Assembly: GCA_039989855.1 (NCBI GenBank)
Contig: JBDXGZ010000018.1
Location: 107,814 to 171,813 of the forward strand
DNA from: CALFVT01 sp039989855
GTDB lineage: Bacteria > Pseudomonadota > Alphaproteobacteria > Caulobacterales > Maricaulaceae
DNA length: 64,000 bases
Direction of reading: 5' to 3'
A model generated the notes under the pieces. That model did not search any database. It had not been told where the DNA came from and saw nothing but the letters and a program-made list of their open reading frames with translations. A program made the position numbers and the translations under genes. Shown piece by piece: positions 34,352 through 43,191 of the stretch. The number at the start of each line of letters is the position of its first letter. Position 1 is the first letter of the stretch.

Positions 34352-35833
34352 ATGATTAGGGATAATCAACATACATTAGAAAAACAAACGCCTATGCGCC
34401 CAGCATCAATGCGAACCATGGGGCTATGCTTGCCGTCTGCGAAAGACCTCGCGCATGGCCTACGCCCCTCACCACTGATCTGTTATTCTTGTTATATTAT
34501 TCTATCCGTCTTTGTTTTTGGGCTCATCTTTTTTCCCTATAAGACTTTAACGACCCTTGGAGCCTTTATTGGAACTTTCGGGGCTTTCATTACTATTTTA
34601 AGGCTAGTCGCAACCGCGACGCCTTTAAAGTCAAATCATCATGCTGACCTTTGTTTCAAGGATTCAAATACATTAAGCGTCTGGCCACGATATAGTGTCC
34701 TTGTGCCGATATATAAAGAAGCCTCGATTGTTAAGTCTTTAATGGCAAACCTCGCGGCTTTGGATTACCCGCATGACAAACTTGAAATCATGATGATTTG
34801 TGAAGCCGATGATACAGAGACGGTCATGACAGTTAAGTCTAATATGCGAGCACCTTTTAAATTGATTTGTGTTCCAGACTCGAAACCAAAAACAAAACCA
34901 AAAGCCTTGAACTATGCCTTGAAAAAGGCGCAAGGGGAGCTAGTGACTATTTACGACGCAGAAGATAAGCCGCACCCGCAACAATTAAAACTCGCCGCAC
35001 AAAGGTTTGCAGCCGATAACACTCTCGGCGCGCTCCAAGCCCCGCTTGACTATTTTAACGTCTCGACCAACTGGCTGACGCGGCAATTCGCCTTAGAATA
35101 TGCCTTTTTATTTCGCGTCTGGTTGCCCTTCTTGGCGCGCTTGGGACTTCCCTTCCCCCTTGGCGGGACGAGTAATCATATACGCCGCGAAGCTTTAGAT
35201 TTGATGCAAGGATGGGACGCCTATAATGTCACTGAAGACGCCGATCTAAGTTTTCGCATGGCAGCGCTGGGCTATAAGATAGGTTATATTCCCCTGCCCA
35301 CACACGAAGAAGCGGTCGAGAGTTGGCAGGCCTGGCAATATCAACGCGCACGATGGATAAAGGGCTTCATACAAACATGGCTTGTCCATATGAGCCGTCC
35401 GCTTATGCCCGGCGGTTTTTTAGGGTTCACGCGGTTTATTACGGTTCAAATCACGGTCGGAAGTGCCCTTCTCGCGGGACTTATACATACCCCCTTCATG
35501 ATATATCTGTTGGTGTTCACAGGGTTAAAAGCCTTAGGTTATAATTTACCTAGCCCGTCACTCTGGGTCTGGTGCGGACTCGGTCTGTGCTACGCCGCGG
35601 GGATGATGTCAGGTGCTTTAGCCGCTATAAGGCGAGGTGAAACATCTCTCTTACCACATGTTTTCTACATGCCGATCTATTGGTGGCTCCTATTTCCCGC
35701 GACGCTACAAGCGATTTGGGAGTTTTTATTTGCACCTTTTCACTGGAATAAAACCCAACATGGGCTTACAGCCATGACCGAATATCAATTGAATGAGAAT
35801 GAACCGCCACATGTCAGAGGACATACTTCTTAG
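34352..35833 (+). CDS. Membrane glycosyltransferase, family 2
   Basis: A processive-type GT2 enzyme of the inner membrane. Of 493 residues, two N-terminal helices (about 44-62 and 68-88) precede the catalytic domain. That domain has the nucleotide-binding YSVLVPIYKEASIV, the metal-binding DAED, the acceptor-site TEDADL and the QRARW (QxxRW) motif. Two to four more helices follow at the C-terminus. This is the layout of cellulose-synthase-like/exopolysaccharide synthases without a PilZ domain. Start could be ATG 34352, 34394 or 34409. The gene overlaps the next small gene by 23 bases. Product sugar and acceptor are unknown. Confidence 0.88.
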   Translation: MIRDNQHTLEKQTPMRPASMRTMGLCLPSAKDLAHGLRPSPLICYSCYIILSVFVFGLIFFPYKTLTTLGAFIGTFGAFITILRLVATATPLKSNHHADLCFKDSNTLSVWPRYSVLVPIYKEASIVKSLMANLAALDYPHDKLEIMMICEADDTETVMTVKSNMRAPFKLICVPDSKPKTKPKALNYALKKAQGELVTIYDAEDKPHPQQLKLAAQRFAADNTLGALQAPLDYFNVSTNWLTRQFALEYAFLFRVWLPFLARLGLPFPLGGTSNHIRREALDLMQGWDAYNVTEDADLSFRMAALGYKIGYIPLPTHEEAVESWQAWQYQRARWIKGFIQTWLVHMSRPLMPGGFLGFTRFITVQITVGSALLAGLIHTPFMIYLLVFTGLKALGYNLPSPSLWVWCGLGLCYAAGMMSGALAAIRRGETSLLPHVFYMPIYWWLLFPATLQAIWEFLFAPFHWNKTQHGLTAMTEYQLNENEPPHVRGHTS

Positions 35834-36020
35834 TAGTTTCGTTTTCCTAAGCCTCATCGGCTTTGGCATATTTGGCTTTAACCGTCAGTTAGGCAAGAAC
35901 CGTGATTTGCGTCCGCGTCGCGTCCCCTGGATATTCCTCGGCATGGCCGCCTTTGCGACCGCCTTTATGGTTCTGGTTCATATTGTTAATTTATTAGGAT
36001 TTGAGACAGGTAATCGATGA
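35811..36020 (+). CDS. Small two-helix membrane protein in the GT2 operon
   Basis: A 69-residue protein with one helix near 5-23 and another near 42-62, joined by a basic loop (NRQLGKNRDLRPRRVP). Its start lies inside the end of the GT2 gene and its stop shares ATGA with the start of the next gene, so all three are probably translated in series. I chose ATG 35811 over ATG 35793 because it shortens a non-hydrophobic leader. The family is not recognised; the position suggests an accessory to the glycosyltransferase or transporter. Confidence 0.6.
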   Translation: MSEDILLSSFVFLSLIGFGIFGFNRQLGKNRDLRPRRVPWIFLGMAAFATAFMVLVHIVNLLGFETGNR

Positions 36021-36877
36021 TTAAAACTCTAAGCCTCACAGCCCTCGCGCTCATTGCTTTTGCTGCTAACTCTCTACTGGCACGCGCCGGGCTTATTGAC
36101 CCTGATATGGGGCCAAAAGAGTTTACGCTTATTAGGCTTATATCTGGCGCCATCATGCTAATGCTACTCATTCAACTTACGCACCGCACCAAGAAAGATA
36201 CCAATGAACGCGCAGGACAAAGGGGCTCTTGGTGGGGAGCAGCGGCGCTGTTGGTTTATGCGCTGATGTTTTCCCTCGCCTATGTCACCCTCGATACAGG
36301 TTTTGGGGCGCTCTGCTTATTTACATCTGTACAGCTTACTATTCTTGGCGTCGCAGCCATTCAAAAGAACATCAAGCTGGCGGAAATTATTGGCGCGTTA
36401 ATTGCCTTCGCAGGTTTTATCTATCTTGTCATCCCGACCCTTGGAACGCCTAACCGCATCGGTATTTTTATGATGGCCTTATCGGGTATAGCTTGGGGTC
36501 TTTATACAGTCTTAGGACGCGGGGCGACGCAGCCGCTTCTGCTGACGTCGGGTAACTTTATAAGGGCAAGCTTCCTTGCAGCACCGCTTCTTATCTTCAT
36601 TCTTCCGCACCCAGACTTATCCGCTTATGGTGTGGGATTAGCGATTATATCTGGTGCGCTCACATCAGGTTGTGGCTACGCTATTTGGTACGCCGTCCTG
36701 CCGCGCCTAAGCACCGCCATATCTGGAGTAAGTCAATTACTTGTCCCGCCAATCGCTGCCTTCATGGGATGGGTCGTCTTAGGCGAAAACTTAAGCCTAC
36801 GCCTATTGATCGCGACCGCTATCATTTTACTCGGGCTTTATATCGTTGTCTTAAAACCAGATCTCAAACGCAAGTAA
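36017..36877 (+). CDS. EamA/DMT-family transporter
   Basis: A 286-residue inner-membrane protein with about ten hydrophobic helices in two repeats, as in the drug/metabolite transporter superfamily. Visible are the N-terminal FAANSLLARAGL, the repeat boundary IGIFMMALSGIAWGLYTVLGRGA and the final ...PPIAAFMGWVVLGENLSLRLLIATAIILLGLY, the usual C-terminal EamA signature. The ATG overlaps the preceding stop (ATGA). Transport direction and substrate are unknown, though coupling to the GT2 gene hints at a link to polysaccharide or lipid. A strong terminator follows. Confidence 0.85.
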   Translation: MIKTLSLTALALIAFAANSLLARAGLIDPDMGPKEFTLIRLISGAIMLMLLIQLTHRTKKDTNERAGQRGSWWGAAALLVYALMFSLAYVTLDTGFGALCLFTSVQLTILGVAAIQKNIKLAEIIGALIAFAGFIYLVIPTLGTPNRIGIFMMALSGIAWGLYTVLGRGATQPLLLTSGNFIRASFLAAPLLIFILPHPDLSAYGVGLAIISGALTSGCGYAIWYAVLPRLSTAISGVSQLLVPPIAAFMGWVVLGENLSLRLLIATAIILLGLYIVVLKPDLKRK

Positions 36878-36912
36878 GCCTCCCTCGGGACGAGGGAGGC
36901 TTACTGTTTTTT
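36874..36912 (+). terminator. Rho-independent terminator after EamA gene
   Basis: A perfect 14-base stem (36874-36887 paired with 36891-36904), GGA loop, then TG and six T. The stem's first bases include the final codons of the EamA gene. This is a very strong terminator for the GT2-EamA transcript. Confidence 0.93.
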
Positions 36913-36926
36913 AAAACGCTAGACGT

Positions 36927-38036
36927 CTAACCTAAAGCTCTTACTAGCTTATCCATTTCCACTGAAATAACGTCTTCACTCATCGCCAGTTGATCCGTAA
37001 AGGACGTCAGAGCAAGAGATGCCGAGCCTGTTTCCGTGATCGTCCCTGTAGCCAAATCAATCGTCGCACGGATCGTTACAGCACGCCCATTATCAAGTAT
37101 CGCCCGCACGCGAAGATCAACACTTTCGCGCGTCACGTTGCGGTCAATATAAATCATATCGCCTTGCAAGTTAACGCCCTCTGGTAAGCTCTGACCAGAG
37201 CCGAGACGTACGTCCCAATCTTGGACCTTAACATTATGGAATGACTCTAAGGTTGAAATAAGCTGCACATTAACCACATGGTCACGCACTACGGCCTCAA
37301 CCACGATGTAAGCTTCATCTAATCCAAGACCAGAGATTTGAGACGCAAACATGCCGCCTAGACGAGGAGAATAATCAATATCCCCTGCTGAGTCTGTGCC
37401 AAATATGTCTTGACGTAGAGAGTTCTCAGCAAAGAATTCACGTAACGCAATCGATTGCTGACCAACCCACTCATAACTATCAGGGCGTTCCGAAGCTAGA
37501 GCACCCGGAGCAGGGTCAACATCGATAAATCCGTTTTGTAGAACATCAAGTGTCAATGCGATTTCCGCTTGTCCGCCTTCACCATCATCCGTTGTGACCG
37601 TCACCATGAACACGCCTTCTTCAAAGGCTACACCGCTAATCACGCCGCTGTCAGGATCAATCGTTAATCCCTCAGGCAGACCTTCTGCACTGAAGGTCAG
37701 CTCATCCCCATCTGGGTCCGTGAACGCCGTCGCCGTTGTAATATTAGCCGCGTCAACTGTTGTTAGATTAACAAGCTCTAATGTGCCTGTGACCTCCGGC
37801 GCAATATTATTCACCGTCCAAACAAAGTTCGTCGAAATAAATGCACCGTCCGCGTCAGTGGCCATGATGGTTACATTATAAGGTCCATCAAAAGAGGCTG
37901 AATTATCAAGGGTCCCCGAGATAATTCCCGTCACAGGATCAATCGTTAACCCAGGCGGCAGGCCTTCCGAACTAAAGCTCAATGTATCACCATCAATATC
38001 TTCAAACGCAGCTGAGACATCAATCGGGTCAATCAT
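36927..38036 (-). CDS. Secreted Ig-like (He_PIG/cadherin-type) repeat protein, 5' end missing
   Basis: The C-terminal 369 residues of a larger protein. Two putative Ig/cadherin-like repeats are visible (about 5-70 and 85-160), each with the FSAEGLPEGLTIDPDSGVISG-type signature seen in He_PIG domains. A C-terminal region of unassigned type (about 180-369) follows. There is no signal peptide. The same frame continues upstream through GEH-A to a TGA at 38049-38051, and the homologous repeat sequence begins abruptly beside it, so the real N-terminus is lost. It meets the 5'-truncated M50/HlyD gene head to head at about 38,040. Probably part of a large surface adhesin. Confidence 0.8.
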   Translation of the reverse strand: MIDPIDVSAAFEDIDGDTLSFSSEGLPPGLTIDPVTGIISGTLDNSASFDGPYNVTIMATDADGAFISTNFVWTVNNIAPEVTGTLELVNLTTVDAANITTATAFTDPDGDELTFSAEGLPEGLTIDPDSGVISGVAFEEGVFMVTVTTDDGEGGQAEIALTLDVLQNGFIDVDPAPGALASERPDSYEWVGQQSIALREFFAENSLRQDIFGTDSAGDIDYSPRLGGMFASQISGLGLDEAYIVVEAVVRDHVVNVQLISTLESFHNVKVQDWDVRLGSGQSLPEGVNLQGDMIYIDRNVTRESVDLRVRAILDNGRAVTIRATIDLATGTITETGSASLALTSFTDQLAMSEDVISVEMDKLVRALG

Positions 38037-38038
38037 TT

Positions 38039-40018
38039 CGCCGTGTGCTCAAACATTGGCAGGCCGGGCCTATGGAAACGATGCTGGATGCCGCTCAAGG
38101 TACAGATATTACGGATGTCGACATATTGGCGATGACGGACTTTCTCTATACACAGAACCTAACCCTAGAGCCGCCGGGCGGGGAAACCGAAGCCTTTGCC
38201 AAGCGTGAAGCCCTAAAACGGCGACCTTTTTACGAAATTTTAGTTCACCGTTACCTATTTTTCCGCATCCCGCTTTTTGCCCCTGACCGCTTCTTGCGCG
38301 CGACATATCCCTTTATCGCGGGCCTGTTTACAAAATGGGCGCTTATCATCACCGCCCTTATCGGGACGGTCGGCGTATATTTTACCCTGAGTCAATGGGA
38401 TGAATTTACCCATACATTTTGGCATTTCTTTACGTTCGAAGGCTTGGCCTTTTATATCCTTGCTTTGATTGGGATTAAGTCTCTTCATGAATTGGGCCAT
38501 GCCTACACGGCTCATCATTACGGCACGCGCGTCCCAACGCTAGGCGTGGCCTTTTTGGTGATGTTTCCTGTGTTGTTCACAGATACAACCGATGCGTGGC
38601 GACTAACCGATAAAGCCAAACGGCTACATATTGACGGCGGTGGCATCATCGTGGAGCTCATCCTCGCCTGTGTGTTTTTATGCCTCTGGGCGTTTTTACC
38701 CGACGGGCCGATGCGAAGCTTGGCCTTTTTTATCGCCACAACCTCTTGGGCCTTCTCACTCTTAGTCAATCTCAACCCCTGTATGAGGTTTGACGGATAT
38801 TATCTGATCTCTGACTTCATCGGCGTGCCAAACCTCCAACAAAAGGGGTTTGAGCTGGCCCGTTGGCATATGCGCGAGACATTGTTCAGCCTTGGTAAGC
38901 CCGATCCTAGCTTGGAACACGGCGCAAAGCGCGTAGGCCTGTTGGCCTATGCCTATACAACGTGGGTATACCGCCTTTTCCTATTCATAGGGATTGCATT
39001 ACTGGTGCATCATATGTTCCCGAAAGCCATCGGGATTATTCTTTTTTCAATCGAAATTATCTTTTTCATTATCCGCCCCATCGTGGCGGAATTCAAAGTC
39101 TGGTGGAGTCTACGCATGGATATTATCTCACAAGTCAAGGCTCGGATTACTCTGGGTCTCTTCGTCATTTTGGCGATTATTTTATTTTACCCATGGGCGC
39201 AAAGCATTAGCGCTCCCGCCCGCCTTGAACCGCAAAATTATACTGATGTATTCCCGCCGCGTGCGGCGAAAATAGACACGCTTAATGTGAGTAATGACCA
39301 ATATGTCAAAGCAGGAACACCTCTTTTAAGTTTAAGCTCAGAAAGTTTAGAATTTGACCTTAAACAAAGTCGCGCTAGATTGGCTTTGCTTGACGCCCAA
39401 ATTGCGCGGCGGAACAGCAACCTTCATGAACGGCAATTCGGGACGACACTTGATGATGAGCGCCTGCGTGAACAGGCCACCTACGCAGGTTTAACCGCGC
39501 AAAAAGAGCAATTGCAAATCATCGCACCCCAAGCTGGCCTTGTCAGTAATTTGCACGCGCATATTCATGCAGGACGCACCGTCACCCTACAAACGCCACT
39601 CCTGCGGTTATCAGATTCAAGTCGCTATAAGCTTATTGCCTTCGCCCCTGAATTGGAAGCGGGACGGCTTCGTGAGCGCAACTCAATCATTTTTATTCCC
39701 GATGATCCCTCGCTTGAAACCGTCCGCGCCGAAATTACCCATCACGCGCCGACCTCTCGCGCGGCCCTTGATGAAGCTGAGTTGACCTCTGCTTACGGGG
39801 GGAAGATCGCCATTTATCCTGACACGGAAAAAGGGCTTATCCCCGTCAATCCTGTTTATGAAATATGGGCGTCACTTGACGCAAGCGTTTATGAAGGTCG
39901 CCCAAATGGAGGCCGCACGGTGCGAGGCCTTGCAAAAATTAAAGGGCCAAGAGAAAGTTACGCCCAACGTATAGGGCGGCAGATTTTGCGTGTCCTCATC
40001 CGCGAAGGTGATTTTTAA
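38039..40018 (+). CDS. M50 metalloprotease/HlyD-type export protein, 5' end missing
   Basis: A membrane protein of 660 visible codons. A partial PqqD-like N-terminus (VLKHWQAGPMETMLDAAQG ... TDVDILAMTDFLYTQ) opens directly at the junction with the convergently truncated repeat gene. Membrane helices follow, with the M50 zinc motif HELGH (about 171) and NPCMRFDGYYLISD (second metal/active-site motif). The C-terminal third is a HlyD-like barrel-sandwich and coiled-coil (KIDTLNVSNDQYVKAGTPLLSLS...). Such fusions accompany export of large adhesins or peptides. The apparent ATG at 37982 lies inside the antisense repeat gene and is not credible. Two truncations at one point suggest a rearrangement or an assembly join. 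Confidence 0.85.
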   Translation, partial: RRVLKHWQAGPMETMLDAAQGTDITDVDILAMTDFLYTQNLTLEPPGGETEAFAKREALKRRPFYEILVHRYLFFRIPLFAPDRFLRATYPFIAGLFTKWALIITALIGTVGVYFTLSQWDEFTHTFWHFFTFEGLAFYILALIGIKSLHELGHAYTAHHYGTRVPTLGVAFLVMFPVLFTDTTDAWRLTDKAKRLHIDGGGIIVELILACVFLCLWAFLPDGPMRSLAFFIATTSWAFSLLVNLNPCMRFDGYYLISDFIGVPNLQQKGFELARWHMRETLFSLGKPDPSLEHGAKRVGLLAYAYTTWVYRLFLFIGIALLVHHMFPKAIGIILFSIEIIFFIIRPIVAEFKVWWSLRMDIISQVKARITLGLFVILAIILFYPWAQSISAPARLEPQNYTDVFPPRAAKIDTLNVSNDQYVKAGTPLLSLSSESLEFDLKQSRARLALLDAQIARRNSNLHERQFGTTLDDERLREQATYAGLTAQKEQLQIIAPQAGLVSNLHAHIHAGRTVTLQTPLLRLSDSSRYKLIAFAPELEAGRLRERNSIIFIPDDPSLETVRAEITHHAPTSRAALDEAELTSAYGGKIAIYPDTEKGLIPVNPVYEIWASLDASVYEGRPNGGRTVRGLAKIKGPRESYAQRIGRQILRVLIREGDF

Positions 40019-40163
40019 TCAAACCTGTCCTCAGGCCGTCTAAAACATTACGGGAACCCCAAGAAGAGATTAAAATTCTGTCATGGAGTGTTAATCTGGC
40101 TTGAAGTTCGGGCAATCCGACATAAAATCGAATTTATAAAATATAACTTCGGAGCCGCCTTTT

Positions 40164-41606
40164 ATGCGCAAAACAGTTTTAACAGGACTTAGCCTTCTCG
40201 CCTTATCCGTGGGAGCTCTTTCGCTCTCAACATCAGCGGCAACACAAAATAGCTTCACGAACCCATTAGGGGTCGGGCAATCTGATGCTTTGACGCTTGA
40301 TCGAGGGCGTGGAGTCTTAACTATGGCGCCCCTACTTGAGCGGGTCACGCCAACAATCGTCAGCCTCCGTGTTGTGGTGTCACCTGATACGCCAGAGCTT
40401 GACGATTCAAGTCGGGAATTATTTGAGCGCTTCTTTGGACAAGTTCCTGAAGGCCGCAATAACCGTGCGCGTGAATCAGGCGGTTCAGGTGTCATTATCG
40501 ATGCCCGAGAAGGTCACATCATTACCAATCACCACGTCATTAATGACGCCACAGAAATTATCGTCACCTTAGAAGATGGCCGTGAATATGACGCTGAAAT
40601 TATTGGTTCAGATGAAAAGACCGATATTGCTATTATACAAATCGAGGCCAAAAAGCTCCGTGAAATTCGTCCTGCAAAAGAAGATTCCTACCGCGTCGGC
40701 GATTATGTTGTTGCCATTGGTAACCCGTTCGGATTCAGCCACACGGTCACAAGCGGCATCATAAGCGGCACAGGACGTACCTTCGGGCGCGGCGACGGCT
40801 ATGAAGATTACATCCAAACGGATGCCTCTATTAACCCTGGAAATTCTGGCGGTGCCTTAATTAACTCCAAAGGCGAGCTGATCGGAATTAATACGGCGAT
40901 CATCTCTCGCTCTGGCGGCAATAACGGCATTGGCCTCTCTGTGCCGATTGATATTGTCAACGGCGTCATGTCGCAATTGGTTGAACACGGCGAAGTGCGG
41001 CGCGGACGTATCGGCGTCTCTATTCGTGATATTGATCAGGCCCTCGAAGAAGCGCTCGACCTCCCCAACCGAAACGGCGCGCTCGTCAATGAAGTGACCG
41101 AAGGCAGCGCGGCTGACCTCGCAGGGCTAGAGGACGGCGACGTGATCATCCGTTTTAACGGCGACGAGATCAAAAGCGCCAATGACATTCGAAACTCGGT
41201 GGGACTTGTGCCGCCCGGAACCCGCACGGATATTACCTATCTGCGCGATGGTCGCCGAATAAATACGAAAATCACCATCAAAGACGTCGAAGATCAGGAT
41301 GAAGTTTTGGATGAGGACACAGACGAGTCCATCGCTGAGCTTGAGCGCTTCTCTGGCGCGACTCTGACCAACATTCCCGATGATGTGGAATCGCGCGGCG
41401 GGGACGAAGGTGTCTATGTCGAAGACGTTAAGCGCCTGTCAAAAGCCGCTCGTGCAGGTCTTCGTCCCGAAGATATTATCCGAAAAGTGAACCGAAAGTC
41501 GGTTAAAAACCTCAAAGACTTTGAGACGGCCATTAAAGCCAATGACGGCCCACTTGCCCTATCTGTCGAACGAAACGGATCTAATATTTTCGTGGCCGTT
41601 CGCTAA
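40164..41606 (+). CDS. Do-family periplasmic serine protease (DegP-like)
   Basis: A periplasmic protease/chaperone for misfolded proteins. The 480 residues begin with a signal peptide (RKTVLTGLSLLALSVGALSLSTSA). The trypsin-like domain has the catalytic His (ITNHHVIND), Asp (DEKTDIAII) and Ser (INPGNSGGALIN). Two PDZ domains follow (about 270-360 and 380-478); the linker is acidic (EDQDEVLDEDTDESIAELE). The motifs fit DegP/DegQ/MucD. It is preceded by an AT-rich promoter region and ends at a terminator, so it is monocistronic. Substrates cannot be told. Confidence 0.94.
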   Translation: MRKTVLTGLSLLALSVGALSLSTSAATQNSFTNPLGVGQSDALTLDRGRGVLTMAPLLERVTPTIVSLRVVVSPDTPELDDSSRELFERFFGQVPEGRNNRARESGGSGVIIDAREGHIITNHHVINDATEIIVTLEDGREYDAEIIGSDEKTDIAIIQIEAKKLREIRPAKEDSYRVGDYVVAIGNPFGFSHTVTSGIISGTGRTFGRGDGYEDYIQTDASINPGNSGGALINSKGELIGINTAIISRSGGNNGIGLSVPIDIVNGVMSQLVEHGEVRRGRIGVSIRDIDQALEEALDLPNRNGALVNEVTEGSAADLAGLEDGDVIIRFNGDEIKSANDIRNSVGLVPPGTRTDITYLRDGRRINTKITIKDVEDQDEVLDEDTDESIAELERFSGATLTNIPDDVESRGGDEGVYVEDVKRLSKAARAGLRPEDIIRKVNRKSVKNLKDFETAIKANDGPLALSVERNGSNIFVAVR

Positions 41607-41620
41607 ATTAGCCCTCTATA

Positions 41621-41645
41621 GAACCCCGCTCAGCGGGGTTTCTTT
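41621..41645 (+). terminator. Rho-independent terminator after Do-type protease
   Basis: Stem AACCCCGC/GCGGGGTT (41622-41629 and 41633-41640), TCA loop, then TCTTT. It lies 15 bases after the protease stop. Confidence 0.85.
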
Positions 41646-41723
41646 GTGGCAAGTCTTCGTAAAATCGCCGCAGGTTAAACTCTACCATTGACCATTGAAG
41701 CGCAATTTTCCATAGGCTAGACT

Positions 41724-42494
41724 ATGGTTCAACCCTTTGCATATCTTGGCAATCCCACACGTTTCATGCGCGTGAGCACTGCCGTGCTGCCGCCGCTATT
41801 TTTGCTCGCCCTTATTACTACCGCTATTGGACTTTATTGGGGCGTCTTTAAAGCTCCCGAAGATTACCAACAAGGTCGCACCGTTTGGATTATGTATATC
41901 CATGTGCCGAGCGCATGGCTGGCTATGATGGGTTACGGTGTCATGAGCCTCGCCGCCCTTGGAACTTTGGTGTGGAAGCACCCCCTTGCGGACGCCGCAG
42001 GACGGGCCGCGGCACCTATTGGGGCTTGTTTTACCTTTCTCGCACTCCTTACAGGGTCACTCTGGGGCAAGCCGATGTGGGGAACATGGTGGGTATGGGA
42101 CGCGCGGCTCACTTCCGTCCTCGTTTTATTCCTCATGTATCTTGGGCTCATCGCTCTTGCTCGCTCACTCCCGCGCACAAATAGTTCGGCGCGCTTGCTT
42201 GCGATTTTAACGCTTATCGGTTCAATCAATATTCCTATCATCAAGTTCTCAGTAGATTGGTGGAATACGCTGCATCAACCTGCCAGTGTCTTCCGTTTTG
42301 ACGGGCCAACGATACACCCCTCTCTCTTATGGCCACTTCTTATCAGCGCTATCGGACTGAGCTTGTTGTTCTTTGCTCTGCATTTATACGCGGTGCAGAC
42401 GGAAGTTTTAAAACGCCAAGCTGACGCGCTTGAAATCAAACGTATGCGCGAGGCCCGCCGCAATACGATAGACTATAAGGGTACTCGCACATGA
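41724..42494 (+). CDS. ccmC: Cytochrome c maturation heme-handling protein CcmC
   Basis: Inner-membrane protein that presents heme to CcmE during cytochrome c maturation (System I). The 256-residue chain has six helices. The WWD-type heme-binding block WGTWWVWDARLTS lies in the periplasmic loop, with flanking His in helix regions (YIHVPSAW and the W-W-NTLHQPAS segment). Length is normal. The stop overlaps the ccmD start. The usual ccmA and ccmB genes are not upstream here (the Do protease is), so the Ccm genes are split across the genome. Confidence 0.95.
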   Translation: MVQPFAYLGNPTRFMRVSTAVLPPLFLLALITTAIGLYWGVFKAPEDYQQGRTVWIMYIHVPSAWLAMMGYGVMSLAALGTLVWKHPLADAAGRAAAPIGACFTFLALLTGSLWGKPMWGTWWVWDARLTSVLVLFLMYLGLIALARSLPRTNSSARLLAILTLIGSINIPIIKFSVDWWNTLHQPASVFRFDGPTIHPSLLWPLLISAIGLSLLFFALHLYAVQTEVLKRQADALEIKRMREARRNTIDYKGTRT

Positions 42495-42634
42495 GTGGTT
42501 TTATCCTTTCGTCTTACATGGCCTTTTTTGTCACCCTGCTCTTACTGGGAAGCCTTCTGGTTTGGGAACGACATCGCGTTAAAAAACGCCTAGAACGGCT
42601 TAGAGACAAAATTCAAAACGATAAAGCACCCTAA
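42491..42634 (+). CDS. ccmD: Heme exporter protein CcmD
   Basis: A 47-residue protein with one membrane helix (about residues 4-25) followed by a basic cytoplasmic tail (WERHRVKKRLERLRDK), the expected form of CcmD, which stabilises the CcmABC-CcmE complex. Its ATG overlaps the ccmC stop by four bases and its TAA shares one base with the next ATG. It is too short for standard ORF callers. Confidence 0.85.
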   Translation: MSGFILSSYMAFFVTLLLLGSLLVWERHRVKKRLERLRDKIQNDKAP

Positions 42635-43191
42635 TGAAGCGGCTCATCCCGCTGATACCGCTGCTCGTTGCGGCCTTTATTATGGCAATATTTGCGGGCG
42701 TTCTATTATCAGGTCGCGATGCTCAAACGCTGCCGTCAACATTGCTCAACCAGCCTGCCCCCACTTTTTTCGCACCGGCCTTAGAGGGAAGCGGCTTACC
42801 AGCACTTCAAGCAGACGATTTTATCAATACCGCAATGCCCATTACGGTTCTGAATGTATGGGCGTCTTGGTGTACGCCTTGTATTGCCGAACATCCCTAT
42901 ATTACCGAACTCGCCCATCAAGATGGCGTCAGCCTTGTGGGCCTCAATTATAAAGACAAGCCCGACGCCGCCCTTAAATTTCTGAATAAATTAGGTAATC
43001 CTTACGAGAAAATCGGAACCGACCCATACGGCGCTGTCGCCATTGATTTCGGTGTTTACGGCGTTCCCGAAACTTATGTCATTGATGCAAAGGGCATCAT
43101 CAAATTTAAAGTGGTGGGCCCCGTCACGCCAGACATTATAAAACGCGACCTCGAGCCTCTTTTTCAACAGCTTAGAACAGCTCGCCCGTAA
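42634..43191 (+). CDS. ccmG: Thiol:disulfide interchange protein CcmG/DsbE
   Basis: A membrane-anchored thioredoxin that keeps apocytochrome c cysteines reduced for heme attachment. The 185 residues have one N-terminal helix (about 5-24) and a periplasmic thioredoxin fold with active site WASWCTPC (about 73-80) and the cis-Pro block VYGVPETYVID. The acidic insert that distinguishes CcmG is seen in GTDPYGAVAIDF. The start shares one base with the ccmD stop, and the 3' end overlaps the convergent ada gene by 20 bases. Confidence 0.93.
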   Translation: MKRLIPLIPLLVAAFIMAIFAGVLLSGRDAQTLPSTLLNQPAPTFFAPALEGSGLPALQADDFINTAMPITVLNVWASWCTPCIAEHPYITELAHQDGVSLVGLNYKDKPDAALKFLNKLGNPYEKIGTDPYGAVAIDFGVYGVPETYVIDAKGIIKFKVVGPVTPDIIKRDLEPLFQQLRTARP

